Assembly (NCBI GenBank): GCA_025059715.1
Contig: JANXCE010000002.1
Span: 1 to 64,000 of the forward strand
DNA: 64,000 nucleotides
Direction of reading: 5' to 3'
Origin: Caldimicrobium sp.
Lineage (GTDB): Bacteria; Desulfobacterota; Thermodesulfobacteria; Thermodesulfobacteriales; Thermodesulfobacteriaceae
The notes under the pieces were generated by a model. The model worked only from the letters and a program-made list of their open reading frames with translations, did not search any database and was not told where the DNA came from. Both the position numbers and the translations under genes were made by a program. Position 1 is the first letter of the stretch, and the number at the start of each line of letters is the position of its first letter. This document shows positions 49,451-63,265 of this stretch, in pieces.

Positions 49451-50710
49451 ATGGAGGAAATAAGGCAAAGGGTTTTAGAAACTGCCAAACAGGCTAAGGA
49501 GGCTAGTAAAGTTTTAGCTAAAATTCCCACCTCAGTCAAAAATGAAGTCCTACTAAGGGTTGCCCAGAGAATCCGAGAAAAAGGGGATTGGTTGAAGGAG
49601 ATTAATTCTCAAGATGTAAACGCAGCCATCTCTGCAGGACACACAAAGGCCTTTATTGACCGTCTTACTTTAACCGACAAAGTAATTGAAGCTATGGCTA
49701 AAGGACTTGAAGATGTAGCAAACCTCCCAGATCCTGTGGGGGAGATAACTAAGATGTGGAGAAGACCTAATGGTCTTTTGGTGGGAAAAATGAGGATTCC
49801 TTTGGGAGTAATAGCAATAATTTATGAAAGTAGACCAAATGTTACTATTGATTCCGCAGGTCTTTGCTTTAAAAGCGGTAATTCTGTCATTTTAAGGGGG
49901 GGAAAAGAGGCTTTACGCTCCAACTTAGCCTTAGCAGAAATTTTCAGAAATGTCCTATCAGAAATGAATCTGCCTATTGATGCGGTTCAGGTGATTCCAA
50001 CTCCTGAGAGAACCGCTATGGAATACCTATTAGAATTAGAAGACTACATAGACCTGGTAATACCCCGAGGTGGCGAGGGGCTTATTCGTTTCGTGGTGGA
50101 GAGAGCTAAGATGCCTGTGATAAAGCACTATAAAGGAGTGTGCCATGTTTATGTGGATAACGAAGCCCACTTGGAGAAGGCTTTGCGGATCTGCGTAAAC
50201 GCTAAGTGTCAAAGACCGGGAGTTTGCAATGCCATGGAAACTCTACTTGTCCATAAAGATATTGCCCCCCAGTTTTTACCTCTTCTTGCTGAGGAGTTCA
50301 AAAAATATAAAGTGGAAATTAGAGGATGCCCCGAGACTTTAAAATACATACCTGAGGCCATTCCTGCCAAACCTGAGGATTATGGGTATGAATTTCTGGA
50401 TCTAATTTTGGCGGTAAAAGTAGTAAATTCCTTAGATGAGGCTCTGGAACACATAGCTAAATATGGAAGTAATCATACTGAGGCTATTGTTACCGAAAAT
50501 TACAGCAAGGCGATGAAATTTCTACAAGAGGTTGATGCAAGCTTAGTCTTGGTGAATGCTTCCACGAGATTTAACGACGGTGGGGAATTGGGCTTAGGAG
50601 CAGAAATTGGTATTTCTACCACCAAGATTCATGCCTATGGTCCTATGGGGCTTGAGGAACTAACTACTACAAAGTTTATTGCCCTGGGAGATGGACAAAT
50701 CAGGACCTAA
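49451..50710 (+). CDS. proA: Glutamate-5-semialdehyde dehydrogenase (gamma-glutamyl phosphate reductase)
   Basis: [26 protein letters not shown]...[27 protein letters not shown]. Confidence 0.97.
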   Translation: MEEIRQRVLETAKQAKEASKVLAKIPTSVKNEVLLRVAQRIREKGDWLKEINSQDVNAAISAGHTKAFIDRLTLTDKVIEAMAKGLEDVANLPDPVGEITKMWRRPNGLLVGKMRIPLGVIAIIYESRPNVTIDSAGLCFKSGNSVILRGGKEALRSNLALAEIFRNVLSEMNLPIDAVQVIPTPERTAMEYLLELEDYIDLVIPRGGEGLIRFVVERAKMPVIKHYKGVCHVYVDNEAHLEKALRICVNAKCQRPGVCNAMETLLVHKDIAPQFLPLLAEEFKKYKVEIRGCPETLKYIPEAIPAKPEDYGYEFLDLILAVKVVNSLDEALEHIAKYGSNHTEAIVTENYSKAMKFLQEVDASLVLVNASTRFNDGGELGLGAEIGISTTKIHAYGPMGLEELTTTKFIALGDGQIRT

Positions 50711-51323
50711 GATAGGAATCTTTGGAGGCACCTTTGATCCACCTCACTTAGGACACCTAAGAGTTGCGGAAGAAGTTAGAGAAGCCTTTTCCTTAGAGGA
50801 GATTTGGTTTATACCAGCAGGATATCCCCCTCATAAGACCGAGGCCTATCTTTCCTTTGAAGAAAGATTTCATTTATTAAATCTTGCTACAAAGGATAAT
50901 CCCTATTTTAAAGTTTTAGATGTAGAAAGAGATTTGAAACCATCCTACACGCTTAAAACCTTGGAGAAAATTTGTTCCCTTTATGCCCAGGGGAGGTTCT
51001 ACTTGCTCTTAGGTTGGGACGCCTTTAAAGAGATAGATACCTGGTGGAACTACGAGAGATTCCTCGATTTCGTTGAATTAATCATTTTTTCTCGGGGAAA
51101 AGGAAATTGGCAGGAGGCATTTCTTCTTGCTAAACAAAGGGTCAAGAGACTCTGGGGACCTAAAGCCTTAAATAGAGTTCACTTTCTGGAGGTATTTCCT
51201 ATTGAAATATCAAGCTCTATTATACGAAATTTAGTAAGTCAGGGAAGATCCATAAGATATCTGGTTCCAGAGGAAGTTTATTTCTATTTTGTTAGTAAAA
51301 CCCTCTCAACCCCCCTCAAATGA
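50691..51323 (+). CDS. nadD: Nicotinate-nucleotide adenylyltransferase
   Basis: [46 protein letters not shown]; internal ATG at 50691 preferred. Confidence 0.95.
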   Translation: MDKSGPKIGIFGGTFDPPHLGHLRVAEEVREAFSLEEIWFIPAGYPPHKTEAYLSFEERFHLLNLATKDNPYFKVLDVERDLKPSYTLKTLEKICSLYAQGRFYLLLGWDAFKEIDTWWNYERFLDFVELIIFSRGKGNWQEAFLLAKQRVKRLWGPKALNRVHFLEVFPIEISSSIIRNLVSQGRSIRYLVPEEVYFYFVSKTLSTPLK

Positions 51324-53887
51324 GAGCTACTCCCAAGACCAATATTACTCCGATGTTTCGCCAATACTTTGAGATAAAGCAAAAATACTCTGACTGCATT
51401 CTTTTCTTTAGGTTAGGGGATTTTTACGAGATGTTTTTTGAGGATGCAGAAAGAGTTGCTCCTCTCTTGGGGCTCGTCCTTACAAAAAGGGAGGCAGGCA
51501 AAGACTTAACCGCGCCTATGTGTGGAGTTCCGATAGAAAAGGGAGACTTTTATGTGCAAAAACTCTTAGACTTAGGATTTAAGGTGGCAATCTGTGAACA
51601 GGTGGAGGATCCCTCTGTTGCTAAGGGCTTAGTCAAAAGAGAGGTGGTTAGGGTTTGCACTCCGGGGCTTTTCATCGATCTATCCTATCTAAAGGAAAAG
51701 GAGAAGAATTACTTAGCAAGCTTAGTTATAGGTAAAAAGGCAGGACTTGCCTTTTTGGAATTATCCTGTGAGGAGCTTCTCTACACAGAACTACCCATAG
51801 AGCGGGCTATAACAGAGATCATAAAAAGAGAGCCTCGAGAACTTCTTATAGAGAGAGATTTAGCAGAAAAAGAGGTTCTAAAAGAACTAAAGGAAAGTCT
51901 CCCCCGCATTCATATTACTCCTCTGGAAGAAGGATACTTCCACCGAAGTAAGGCTCTCTTTGAAGAGCTCTCAGTCTCAGAAGAAGCTCAAAGGGCACTC
52001 TCTTCGGTGATTGAATACTTAAAAACCCTTCAACCCTTACTTGCGGACAGGCCTTACCAGCCGAAATTTTACTATCCTGAAGATTCCCTTTACATAGACG
52101 ACTCAGCCCAGAGAAATTTAGAGCTAATCCGAAACCTCTGGGATGGCTCTACTAAATATAGTCTCTACTGGGTCTTAGACAAGACCCAAACTCCCATGGG
52201 TTCAAGACAATTAAAGGAGTGGATCCTCTATCCTTTAAAGAATCAAGAGACTATTAGAGAAAGACAAAGGGTGATAGAGTTTTTCTTAGAGAGAAGGAGT
52301 TTAAGAGAGACTTTGCGAACAGTGCTTTCCAAAATCTCTGATTTGGAGAGACTCACCGGGAGAGTAAGTTTGCGCCTTATCAATCCTCGGGAACTTGCCT
52401 TGCTCAGAGATACCTTAAAGTATCTTCCGGAAATAAAGGGCCTTCTTGAGAGAGAAAGGGAGGCTTTAGATTTTCCTTTACTATTAAAGGAGCTTCTCCA
52501 AAAAATCTCTACCTTTGAGAATCTATGGACCCTCTTACAGAGGGCTTTGGCCGAAAATCCTCCCACCCAGTTAAAGGAGGGAGGTATAATTAAAGGGGGA
52601 TACAATGCCATTCTTGACGAATTGAAAAATCTTCGTGAAAACACTATCACCTTTTTAACAGAGCTTGAACAAAAATTAAAATTAAAGACTGGAATACCAA
52701 CCTTGAAGATTGGTTACAATAGGGTCTTTGGTTACTATGTAGAGGTATCAAAGAGTTATGTAAAGGCTGTGCCCTCTTATTTTGAGAGAAAACAGACCTT
52801 AACAGGTGGTGAGAGATTTACCCTTCCTGAACTAAAGGAGTTAGAGGATAAAATTCTCTCTTCGGAGAACAAAATCAAGGAGCTTGAGTACCAACTTTTT
52901 TTAGAGCTTAGAGAAGAGGTCTTAAAGGAGGTTCCGCAATTAAGGGATACGGCTAAAGCTCTGGCCCAATTAGATGTATTATTAGCCTTAGCTGAGGTGG
53001 CTGAGGAGAACCATTATACGAAACCTGAGGTAGTAGAGGAGAAGGTTTTAGAGATTGAGGAGGGAAGACACCCTGTTTTAGAGAAAATTCAGGGACGAGA
53101 AAGATTTATTCCTAACTCAATTAGCCTAAAAGAGAGAGAAAGGGATTTTATTATTCTAACAGGGCCTAATATGGGAGGCAAATCAACCTTCCTGCGACAG
53201 GTTGCTCTAATTGTAATATTAGCCCATATGGGTAGTTTTGTCCCTGCAAATTTTGCGAAAGTGGGGCTCTTTGATAGAATCTTTACTAGGATTGGAGCTG
53301 GAGATGAATTAATACGAGGAAAAAGCACCTTTATGGTAGAGATGAGTGAATGCTCCAAAATTTTACAACAGGCCACTTCAAACTCCTTAGTGATCTTAGA
53401 TGAAGTAGGCAGAGGGACCAGCACTTTTGATGGCTTATCTCTTGCATGGGCAATTGCGGAATATCTCTATAAAAAGGGGGTTTTTACCTTGCTTGCTACC
53501 CATTATTTTGAACTTACCGAGCTGGCAAAGTCTTATCCCTCTATCAAAAACTTTCATGTGGAGGTGAAGGAGTGGCAAGGTGAAGTTATTTTCTTATATA
53601 GAGTATTGCCAGGCCCTGCCCATCAGTCCTATGGAATTGAAGTAGCAAAACTTGCCAAAATCCCAGCAGAAGTCCTAAAAAGAGCCCAAGAAATCCTTCG
53701 AGACTTAGAAAAAAGAAGACCTAAAATTTCCCAAAGGCAACTTTCTCTCTTTCAAGAAGATGACAAATCCCATATCCTTGATAGAATTAGGAACATAGAT
53801 CTTGATAGATTAACCCCAATTGATGCCCTAAACCTTTTATACGAACTAAAAGGGGCTTTAAAGCAAGAAAAGAATTCAAAAACATGA
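51320..53887 (+). CDS. mutS: DNA mismatch repair protein MutS
   Basis: FRLGDFYEMFFEDA, LTGPNMGGKSTFLRQVALI, DEVGRGTSTFDGLSLAWA. Confidence 0.98.
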   Translation: MRATPKTNITPMFRQYFEIKQKYSDCILFFRLGDFYEMFFEDAERVAPLLGLVLTKREAGKDLTAPMCGVPIEKGDFYVQKLLDLGFKVAICEQVEDPSVAKGLVKREVVRVCTPGLFIDLSYLKEKEKNYLASLVIGKKAGLAFLELSCEELLYTELPIERAITEIIKREPRELLIERDLAEKEVLKELKESLPRIHITPLEEGYFHRSKALFEELSVSEEAQRALSSVIEYLKTLQPLLADRPYQPKFYYPEDSLYIDDSAQRNLELIRNLWDGSTKYSLYWVLDKTQTPMGSRQLKEWILYPLKNQETIRERQRVIEFFLERRSLRETLRTVLSKISDLERLTGRVSLRLINPRELALLRDTLKYLPEIKGLLEREREALDFPLLLKELLQKISTFENLWTLLQRALAENPPTQLKEGGIIKGGYNAILDELKNLRENTITFLTELEQKLKLKTGIPTLKIGYNRVFGYYVEVSKSYVKAVPSYFERKQTLTGGERFTLPELKELEDKILSSENKIKELEYQLFLELREEVLKEVPQLRDTAKALAQLDVLLALAEVAEENHYTKPEVVEEKVLEIEEGRHPVLEKIQGRERFIPNSISLKERERDFIILTGPNMGGKSTFLRQVALIVILAHMGSFVPANFAKVGLFDRIFTRIGAGDELIRGKSTFMVEMSECSKILQQATSNSLVILDEVGRGTSTFDGLSLAWAIAEYLYKKGVFTLLATHYFELTELAKSYPSIKNFHVEVKEWQGEVIFLYRVLPGPAHQSYGIEVAKLAKIPAEVLKRAQEILRDLEKRRPKISQRQLSLFQEDDKSHILDRIRNIDLDRLTPIDALNLLYELKGALKQEKNSKT

Positions 53888-56148
53888 GACTTCTCTGGAT
53901 TTCCATCCTAATTTTAGGATTTTTCTTTAGCATCCTTTTCCTTCATCCAAATCCTCTTAGAGGGGAGGAAATTCATCATGTGGTTAAAAAGGGGGAGACT
54001 CTTGCGAAGATTGCCCAGAAATATGGAGTTACACCAAAGGAGATCAAAGCGTGGAATAATTTAAAGAGTAATACCCTTAAGATTGGGCAGATATTAGTTA
54101 TTAAAGTAGCTACTACTGAGGATACAAGGGAGATAATTCATAGAGTAAGGGAAGGAGAGAGCCTTTTAAGCATTGCTAAAAAATATGGAGTATCACCAGA
54201 AGATCTTATAAGGTGGAATAAACTTAAAAGACAACAGGTTACTCCAGGCCAAAAACTCCGCATAAAAATTAAGTCTGAAAAACAAAAGAAAGAGGTAAAA
54301 GGGGAACCTAAAAGGGATAGGGAAATAATATATAGAGTAAAAGCTGGGGAGAACCTTTCTCAAATTGCTAAGCTTTTTAATGTAACGGAAGAAGACATTA
54401 TGAAAGCTAATAACCTTAAAAGTAAAGAGCTTAAAGTGGGACAGAGATTACTGATAAGATTACCTTCTAAAGAGGAAAAAAGGATTAAAGAAGGTAGAGT
54501 AGATACCCAATATTTTGAGCAGAAGGCTGCAGAGACGATCTCAGAACTTTTCCAACAACTTCAACAAAGAGAGGAGAGGCTGAGGGCCTCCAATCCTACA
54601 AGACAGGACTATTTAAAACTGATTAGTGAATATCGGAGAATCTATCTGATGTATCCTAGTTCCGAGGTTGCGCCTCTTGCTTTGTTTAAAACGGGAGAGC
54701 TTTATCAAGAGATTTATTTTCGCTCCCTTAAAAAGGAAGATCTTCAAGAGGCAGGTAGGCGTTTTGAACTCTTTTTAAAAAATTATCCTCAGCATTCAAA
54801 AGCAGAAAGCGCCTATCTACAATTAATAAACATCTATCGGGAACTTAAAGAGGAAGAAAAATTAAAAACTTTGCAAAAAGAATGGGAAGAGAGATTCCCT
54901 AAAACAAAAGCTACTGCTAAAAAAGAGGTTGCCTCGGTAATTAAAGAAAAAGAAGAAAAATTTGTTGTGGCGGACTTAAAGAGAGTGCTCCGTATTGAGC
55001 CAATAACAGGAACAGACTACACCCGAATAATAGTAGATGTCTCAGGCAATTTTGAATATCAAGCTAACATCCTTCCTGGAGGTAAGGATAATCCTCCCAG
55101 ACTCTATGTTGATATATATCCTGCGGTTTTAGATGATAAAATTCAGCGGTCCTTTGATTTACAGGATTTACATTTAGAGCGGATAAGAGTTGGTCAATAC
55201 GATAGACAAACTGTAAGAGTAGTGCTCGACTTTAAGAGTCTAACTGACTATAAAATCTTTAAGATTAGAGAACCTTATCAATTAATTGTTGACCTTGTGG
55301 GAAAAGAGAAAAAAAGGGATATGAGGATTGCCAAACCTATGGGGTCAAAAAAAGATACCGGTAAGAGAGGTGCGGAAGAAAGGAGCGACTTGCGAGAAAC
55401 CACAAAAAAAGATGAGTATATTAATCTGGCTCGTCAATTTGGATTAGGTGTGAAGAGAGTAGTCATTGATCCGGGACATGGTGGCGAAGATCCCGGAGCT
55501 CTTGGACCTAATGGTCTCAAAGAGAAGGATATTGTTTTAAAGATTGCCAAAATACTTGCTAAAAAATTAGAGGATCGCTTAGGTTTAGAAGTAATACTTA
55601 CAAGATCAAGCGATGTGTTTATTCCTTTAGTCAATAGACCCGCCTTAGCAAACTCTAAAAAGGCTGATTTATTCATCTCCATACATCTAAACGCCTCTCC
55701 TGATCCACAGGCTCGAGGTATCGAAACCTATTACCTTAACTTTACAACTGATCCTGAAGCCATGAGAGTAGCTGCATTAGAGAACAGAGTAAATGATAAG
55801 GGCTTAGCGGATTTACAAGATTTAGTAAAGGCTATTCTTGCCAACACTAAATTAAAGGAGTCTCGGGAACTTGCGGAGAAAGTTCAGAGGGAATTGGTAA
55901 GAACTTTGGCCCGTCATTATCCTGATATTGAAGACCGGGGAGTAAAATATGCTCCTTTCTTAGTTTTGGTTGGCACCAGAATGCCTGCTATACTTGTTGA
56001 GGCGTCCTTTATTTCTAATCCCACCTGTGCGGAAAGATTAGCCAAAGAGGAATTTCTGGAAAAAATTGCAGAAGGTATCGCTAAGGGTGTGGAATCCTAC
56101 ATCCATAGCCTTAAATTATCTGAGGTCCGTCCCCGTGATAGACTCTAA
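53884..56148 (+). CDS. N-acetylmuramoyl-L-alanine amidase with three LysM repeats and AMIN domain
   Basis: Three LysM (VVKKGETLAKIAQKYGV..., RVREGESLLSIAKKYGV..., RVKAGENLSQIAKLFNV...); AMIN-like region; VVIDPGHGGEDPGALGPNGLKEKD amidase_3. Confidence 0.95.
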   Translation: MRLLWISILILGFFFSILFLHPNPLRGEEIHHVVKKGETLAKIAQKYGVTPKEIKAWNNLKSNTLKIGQILVIKVATTEDTREIIHRVREGESLLSIAKKYGVSPEDLIRWNKLKRQQVTPGQKLRIKIKSEKQKKEVKGEPKRDREIIYRVKAGENLSQIAKLFNVTEEDIMKANNLKSKELKVGQRLLIRLPSKEEKRIKEGRVDTQYFEQKAAETISELFQQLQQREERLRASNPTRQDYLKLISEYRRIYLMYPSSEVAPLALFKTGELYQEIYFRSLKKEDLQEAGRRFELFLKNYPQHSKAESAYLQLINIYRELKEEEKLKTLQKEWEERFPKTKATAKKEVASVIKEKEEKFVVADLKRVLRIEPITGTDYTRIIVDVSGNFEYQANILPGGKDNPPRLYVDIYPAVLDDKIQRSFDLQDLHLERIRVGQYDRQTVRVVLDFKSLTDYKIFKIREPYQLIVDLVGKEKKRDMRIAKPMGSKKDTGKRGAEERSDLRETTKKDEYINLARQFGLGVKRVVIDPGHGGEDPGALGPNGLKEKDIVLKIAKILAKKLEDRLGLEVILTRSSDVFIPLVNRPALANSKKADLFISIHLNASPDPQARGIETYYLNFTTDPEAMRVAALENRVNDKGLADLQDLVKAILANTKLKESRELAEKVQRELVRTLARHYPDIEDRGVKYAPFLVLVGTRMPAILVEASFISNPTCAERLAKEEFLEKIAEGIAKGVESYIHSLKLSEVRPRDRL

Positions 56149-57340
56149 ATTAAAACTTGGTGTAGAGGTCTTCTTCGAAGATAATCTTTACCAAAGATAT
56201 AGAAGGGCAAATATAGGCCTTCTTACCCATCAAGCTGCCACAGATTTGAAACTTACACTGAGCTTAGAACACTTTTATAATAGCTTTAGAGAGAGGCTCC
56301 TTTGGGTGTTTTCCCCTCAACATGGCCTATTTTCAGAAAAACAGGCAAATATGATAGGTTCACCAGATGAAAGGGAGCCTCTTTTTGGTTTACCAGTGAA
56401 AAGTCTTTATGGACCAAGACTTAAACCAGAAAGGGAAGATATACAAGAAATAGAAATACTCTTTGTAGATCTTGTAGATGTGGGCTGTAGGGTCTATACC
56501 TATATTTGGACCCTTTATTTAGTTATGGAAATATGTAATCAATTAGAGAAAGAAATAGTTATCTTAGACAGACCAAATCCCTTAGGAGATACACTGGAAG
56601 GCCCAATTCTTGAAAGGGACTATTTTAGTTTTGTGGGATTGGACTCTCTACCTATGCGACATGGTTTAACCATAGGTGAGATTGCCCGCCTTTTTCAAAA
56701 ACGACACTTCTCTAATCTCCACCTTAAAATCATTGCCATGAAAAATTATATTCCCTCTAAACTTTTCCCCTATTATCAAAGACCTTGGATCTTTCCCTCC
56801 CCCAATTTACCCACCTTCGAATGTGCGCTTGCCTATCCAGGTATGGTCTTACTTGAGGGAACGAATTTATCAGAGGGTAGGGGCACAACTCAACCCTTCC
56901 TCATCTTTGGAGCCCCTTTTTTAAAAGTAAAAGATCTATATTTTCTCTTACCGGAGCTCTTTCCTCAGCAGGAGTGGGGAGTTTTACTTAGACCCCTTGC
57001 CTTTGAACCTACCTTTGATAAATGGAAAGGTTATAGATGCTTAGGCTTTCAAATCCATATCACAAACCCTAAAAAATTTTCTCCAGTAAAATTTGCAATA
57101 AAACTTCTAAGAATCCTGAGAGAGAATCATGAAGAGTTTCAGTTTTTATTACCACCCTACGAATTTGAGAGAACTCGCCGTCCTATAGAGATCCTTTTAG
57201 GCAGTAGAAAGGTGCTGCTTTGGTTAATGGGCCAAGAAAAAGAGGACTTAACAGTGCTCTTAAATGATGGTTTAAAGGGTTTTCTCACTGAAGTCTCTCC
57301 TCTATGGATCTATGAGAGGGAACCTACTCCTTCACTATGA
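56135..57340 (+). CDS. DUF1343 / NamZ-type exo-beta-N-acetylmuramidase-like protein
   Basis: ANIGLLTHQAA, FSPQHGLFSEKQANMIGSP, VDLVDVGCRVYTYIWTLYLVMEIC, DRPNPLGDTLEGPIL, EGTNLSEGRGTTQPF. GTG 56135 start preferred. Confidence 0.88.
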   Translation: MIDSKLKLGVEVFFEDNLYQRYRRANIGLLTHQAATDLKLTLSLEHFYNSFRERLLWVFSPQHGLFSEKQANMIGSPDEREPLFGLPVKSLYGPRLKPEREDIQEIEILFVDLVDVGCRVYTYIWTLYLVMEICNQLEKEIVILDRPNPLGDTLEGPILERDYFSFVGLDSLPMRHGLTIGEIARLFQKRHFSNLHLKIIAMKNYIPSKLFPYYQRPWIFPSPNLPTFECALAYPGMVLLEGTNLSEGRGTTQPFLIFGAPFLKVKDLYFLLPELFPQQEWGVLLRPLAFEPTFDKWKGYRCLGFQIHITNPKKFSPVKFAIKLLRILRENHEEFQFLLPPYEFERTRRPIEILLGSRKVLLWLMGQEKEDLTVLLNDGLKGFLTEVSPLWIYEREPTPSL

Positions 57341-57447
57341 GTCTTACAACAAAGGTTATCTTTAATGAGACTGCCTTACTCAGCCTTCTCTATGGAAATA
57401 AATATCTCTACGCCCTTGTCACCTCTCTAAGCTGCACTATATTTTAA
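57337..57447 (+). other. 36-codon micro-ORF at an ATGA junction; faint resemblance to PhoH N-terminus
   Basis: ATG 57337 overlaps the TGA of the DUF1343 gene; MSLTTKVIFNETALLSLLYGNKYLYALVTSLSCTIF*. Confidence 0.25.
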
Positions 57448-57461
57448 AATTTCAAAGGTCT

Positions 57462-60704
<3,243 letters not shown>

Positions 60705-60711
60705 AAATAAT

Positions 60712-60738
60712 CCCTGCCATCTCCAAGGGATGGCAGGG
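60712..60738 (-). terminator. Stem-loop terminator candidate between convergent proB and the PhnD-like gene
   Basis: CCCTGCCATC-7nt-GATGGCAGGG, 10-bp perfect stem; minus strand continues ATTATTTTTAT. Confidence 0.75.
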
Positions 60739-60758
60739 AAAAAAAGTTAAAACAATCT

Positions 60759-61595
60759 TTACCAAGCTCCTACTGCCTTGGCAGCTTCTCTCATAATATC
60801 ATACTCTTTATCTGTAACAGGCACAAAACCTTCAATTCTTGCAGGACCAAGGATGGAGACCGTCTTAAGATCTCCTTTTTTAAGTTTTAAAATAGCCTCT
60901 CTTATTTTTTTGGCCATAGCAGGATCCATTTTTTTAGCTATGGCAATAGGCCAGTTGGGAATAGGATCACTTACCGCAATTTTACGGAACTTCTCAGGCC
61001 CGGCCTTCAATTTTTCTACATCATCATCTCTTACAAAGCCAGCCTCTGCTTTTCCAGTTAGCACCGCCTCCGCAACAGGATCACGCTTCTTTTCAAAGAT
61101 TATCTTCACATCATCCTTCTTAATTCCTGCTTTATTCAACATAAGCATCTGAACAAGATAGGCTCCCGCAGAACCTGGATCAGTAGCAGCTATAGTCTTG
61201 CCCTTAAGATCTGCTATACTCTTGATAGGGCTATCTCTTTTAACAATTATCGCACCTCTTATGGTAGATCCAATCTCTGGTTCTGAAGCAATAGCTATTA
61301 CTTCGGTTTCGGGCACAGCTTTTTTCAACAGGACATAAAGAAAGGGATTAGTATAAACAATATCATACTGTCTGGCTTCTGCCTCTTTGCGCCAGGTGTC
61401 AAAATCTTTGGGTATAACCAAGGTAACCTTAACTCCAAGCTCCTTACTTAGATATTCCGCAAGAGGAGTAAAGCCTTCTCGCATCTCCTTTTCTGTAAGT
61501 CTTGGTAAAACTCCAAATTTAAGTTCCTTTGCTAATGCCACAAAGGGTAAAAGAAAAAGTAAGGCTAAAAGTGAAATAAGGACCCTTTTAATCAT
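60759..61595 (-). CDS. PhnD-like periplasmic substrate-binding protein (phosphate/phosphonate or other oxyanion)
   Basis: Signal peptide; KELKFGVLPRLTEKEMREGFTPLAEYLSKELGVKVTLV; DIVYTNPFLYVL; GKTIAATDPGSAGAYLVQMLML. Confidence 0.88.
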   Translation of the reverse strand: MIKRVLISLLALLFLLPFVALAKELKFGVLPRLTEKEMREGFTPLAEYLSKELGVKVTLVIPKDFDTWRKEAEARQYDIVYTNPFLYVLLKKAVPETEVIAIASEPEIGSTIRGAIIVKRDSPIKSIADLKGKTIAATDPGSAGAYLVQMLMLNKAGIKKDDVKIIFEKKRDPVAEAVLTGKAEAGFVRDDDVEKLKAGPEKFRKIAVSDPIPNWPIAIAKKMDPAMAKKIREAILKLKKGDLKTVSILGPARIEGFVPVTDKEYDIMREAAKAVGAW

Positions 61596-61617
61596 AGCAA
61601 TCCCCCCTTTTTTAATT

Positions 61618-62025
61618 TTATCTTGGTGTGGGTATTACACCTATAAGCATAAGTGCCAAAATGGTTAAGCCTACAACTGCTACCCTTTTTACCCATAAGG
61701 GATTTAGTCTCTTAGCTATTTGAGGACCAAGAAATCCTCCAATAATAGCACCTGCTGCCATAAAGGCAAAGAGCACAAGATCCGTATTACCTAATCCAAA
61801 ATGCCTGGAACTCGCCATCAGGGTATTGAAAAAGATAGCTAAAAGCGAGCTACCCACAACCACATACATAGGAAGTCCCATGAGAACGGTCATCAGAGGC
61901 ACAACAAAGGGGCCTCCACCAAATCCGAACATACTTGAGGCTACTGCTATTAGAAATCCACCAATACAACCAATCACCATATTCGCTTTAAACTCCTGAC
62001 CCCAAAATTCAATCTTCATATACAT
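61618..62025 (-). CDS. TauE/SafE-family permease, half-size
   Basis: 135 aa, about 4 TMs; MFGFGGGPFVVPLMTVLMGLPMYVVVGSSLLAIFFN TauE/SafE signature. Confidence 0.85.
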   Translation of the reverse strand: MYMKIEFWGQEFKANMVIGCIGGFLIAVASSMFGFGGGPFVVPLMTVLMGLPMYVVVGSSLLAIFFNTLMASSRHFGLGNTDLVLFAFMAAGAIIGGFLGPQIAKRLNPLWVKRVAVVGLTILALMLIGVIPTPR

Positions 62026-62040
62026 AGTCTTTCACCCCCT

Positions 62041-63246
62041 TTATTTTTTCTCTCTTTTTTTGGCTGCAGCTTCTTCCGCTCTTCTTCTGAATTCCTTTAG
62101 AATAGCTTGCTCTTTCTGATTTTTAGCAATATAGCCTGGAGTCGTTTGCCATAGCATAATAGCTGCCAAAATTATTAGGACCCAACCAAAAAGAAACTTA
62201 TACTGTTCTAAGGTGATCATCTCGGTAAGTTTAGGACCAATAAAACCACCAACCATCATAGCTAAACCGACTCCTACTCCAAGTTTCCAGCTGATAAATT
62301 TAATTCTGCTATAGTTATAAACTCCTGATGCCTGACTAAACAACACTGTGGGCATAACAGAACCAGCCACAATGGTATGAGGAATTCCGTAGATAAAGAT
62401 TAAAAGAGGATTGAGAATAAACCCTCCACCAGCTCCCATGGTCACCCCAAAGGTGCATACCGCAACTGCTAACAAAAAGGGACCTATAGCATTCAAACTT
62501 ACCCCGGCCTTTGGAAAATAAACCTTATACCAAGGCAAATCCACCTTAAAAGTTTGAACTTCACTTCTAAGAGTGTAATCTACAGCTGCAATAACTGTAT
62601 AGGTTCCACCTGGGGCATTCTCAGGAAGCCTATATTCAGCCTCAAAGGTTCCATCTTCATTTATTTTTATAGTAGGACTAAAAACCCGCTCCGGCCATCT
62701 AAATCTTGTCTTAATTAGAGGCATTGACTGTCTTCTGTTACCTTTCTCATCCAATGGTTCCAATTTTGTTCCCCTTGAGCCAAGGATAGTAGCTAAAATA
62801 CTTGCCTGCCATCTCTCTACTTTAGCTTTAGCAGGAGTAATGTAAGCAACATCCGCACCTGTTGTTAACAACATTCTACTCACACTCCAATCTTTGTCCT
62901 TTGCCTTTTCTATGTTATAAGCAGACTCAACCTCCTTAGGCATAAGAATCATATATAGCGCAGGAATATCCTTACTAAGGTAAAAGATGTAGGGTATCTT
63001 TCCAGTATCTGGATCTCTTCGTGCATCAAGTCTTCCCACTTGAACCTTTTTCTCACTGGCTATTTCAATGTAGACAGGTCTTCCCGGAGGAACCTTTCCA
63101 GTGATCTTTACTACCTCACCTCCCCTATATACCTGTTTGTCAAGATTAAGAATGATCTTGTCAACTTGCGCCTGCTCCTCTTGGGCAAAAACATAATTAC
63201 TACACAAAAAAATTACAAATAACAACAAAAGGAAATAACCTTTCAT
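62041..63246 (-). CDS. TauE/SafE-family half permease fused to N-terminal secreted beta-sandwich-like domain
   Basis: Signal peptide, Ig/macroglobulin-like region (ILNLDKQVYRGGEVVKITGKVPPGRPVYIEI), then TMGAGGGFILNPLLIFIYGIPHTIVAGSVMPTVLFSQ. Confidence 0.82.
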   Translation of the reverse strand: MKGYFLLLLFVIFLCSNYVFAQEEQAQVDKIILNLDKQVYRGGEVVKITGKVPPGRPVYIEIASEKKVQVGRLDARRDPDTGKIPYIFYLSKDIPALYMILMPKEVESAYNIEKAKDKDWSVSRMLLTTGADVAYITPAKAKVERWQASILATILGSRGTKLEPLDEKGNRRQSMPLIKTRFRWPERVFSPTIKINEDGTFEAEYRLPENAPGGTYTVIAAVDYTLRSEVQTFKVDLPWYKVYFPKAGVSLNAIGPFLLAVAVCTFGVTMGAGGGFILNPLLIFIYGIPHTIVAGSVMPTVLFSQASGVYNYSRIKFISWKLGVGVGLAMMVGGFIGPKLTEMITLEQYKFLFGWVLIILAAIMLWQTTPGYIAKNQKEQAILKEFRRRAEEAAAKKREKK

Positions 63247-63265
63247 AAAATCACCCCCTTAGGTT

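Noticed and set aside
52243-53424. Minus-strand ORFs of 135 and 111 aa in mutS
   Set aside because: Antisense shadow ORFs within MutS; no recognised motif.
53975-54470. Repeated segments in the amidase gene considered as a DNA repeat
   Set aside because: They are three LysM domains, an ordinary protein repeat.
60778-61152. 124-aa plus-strand ORF
   Set aside because: Antisense to the PhnD-like gene; shadow ORF.
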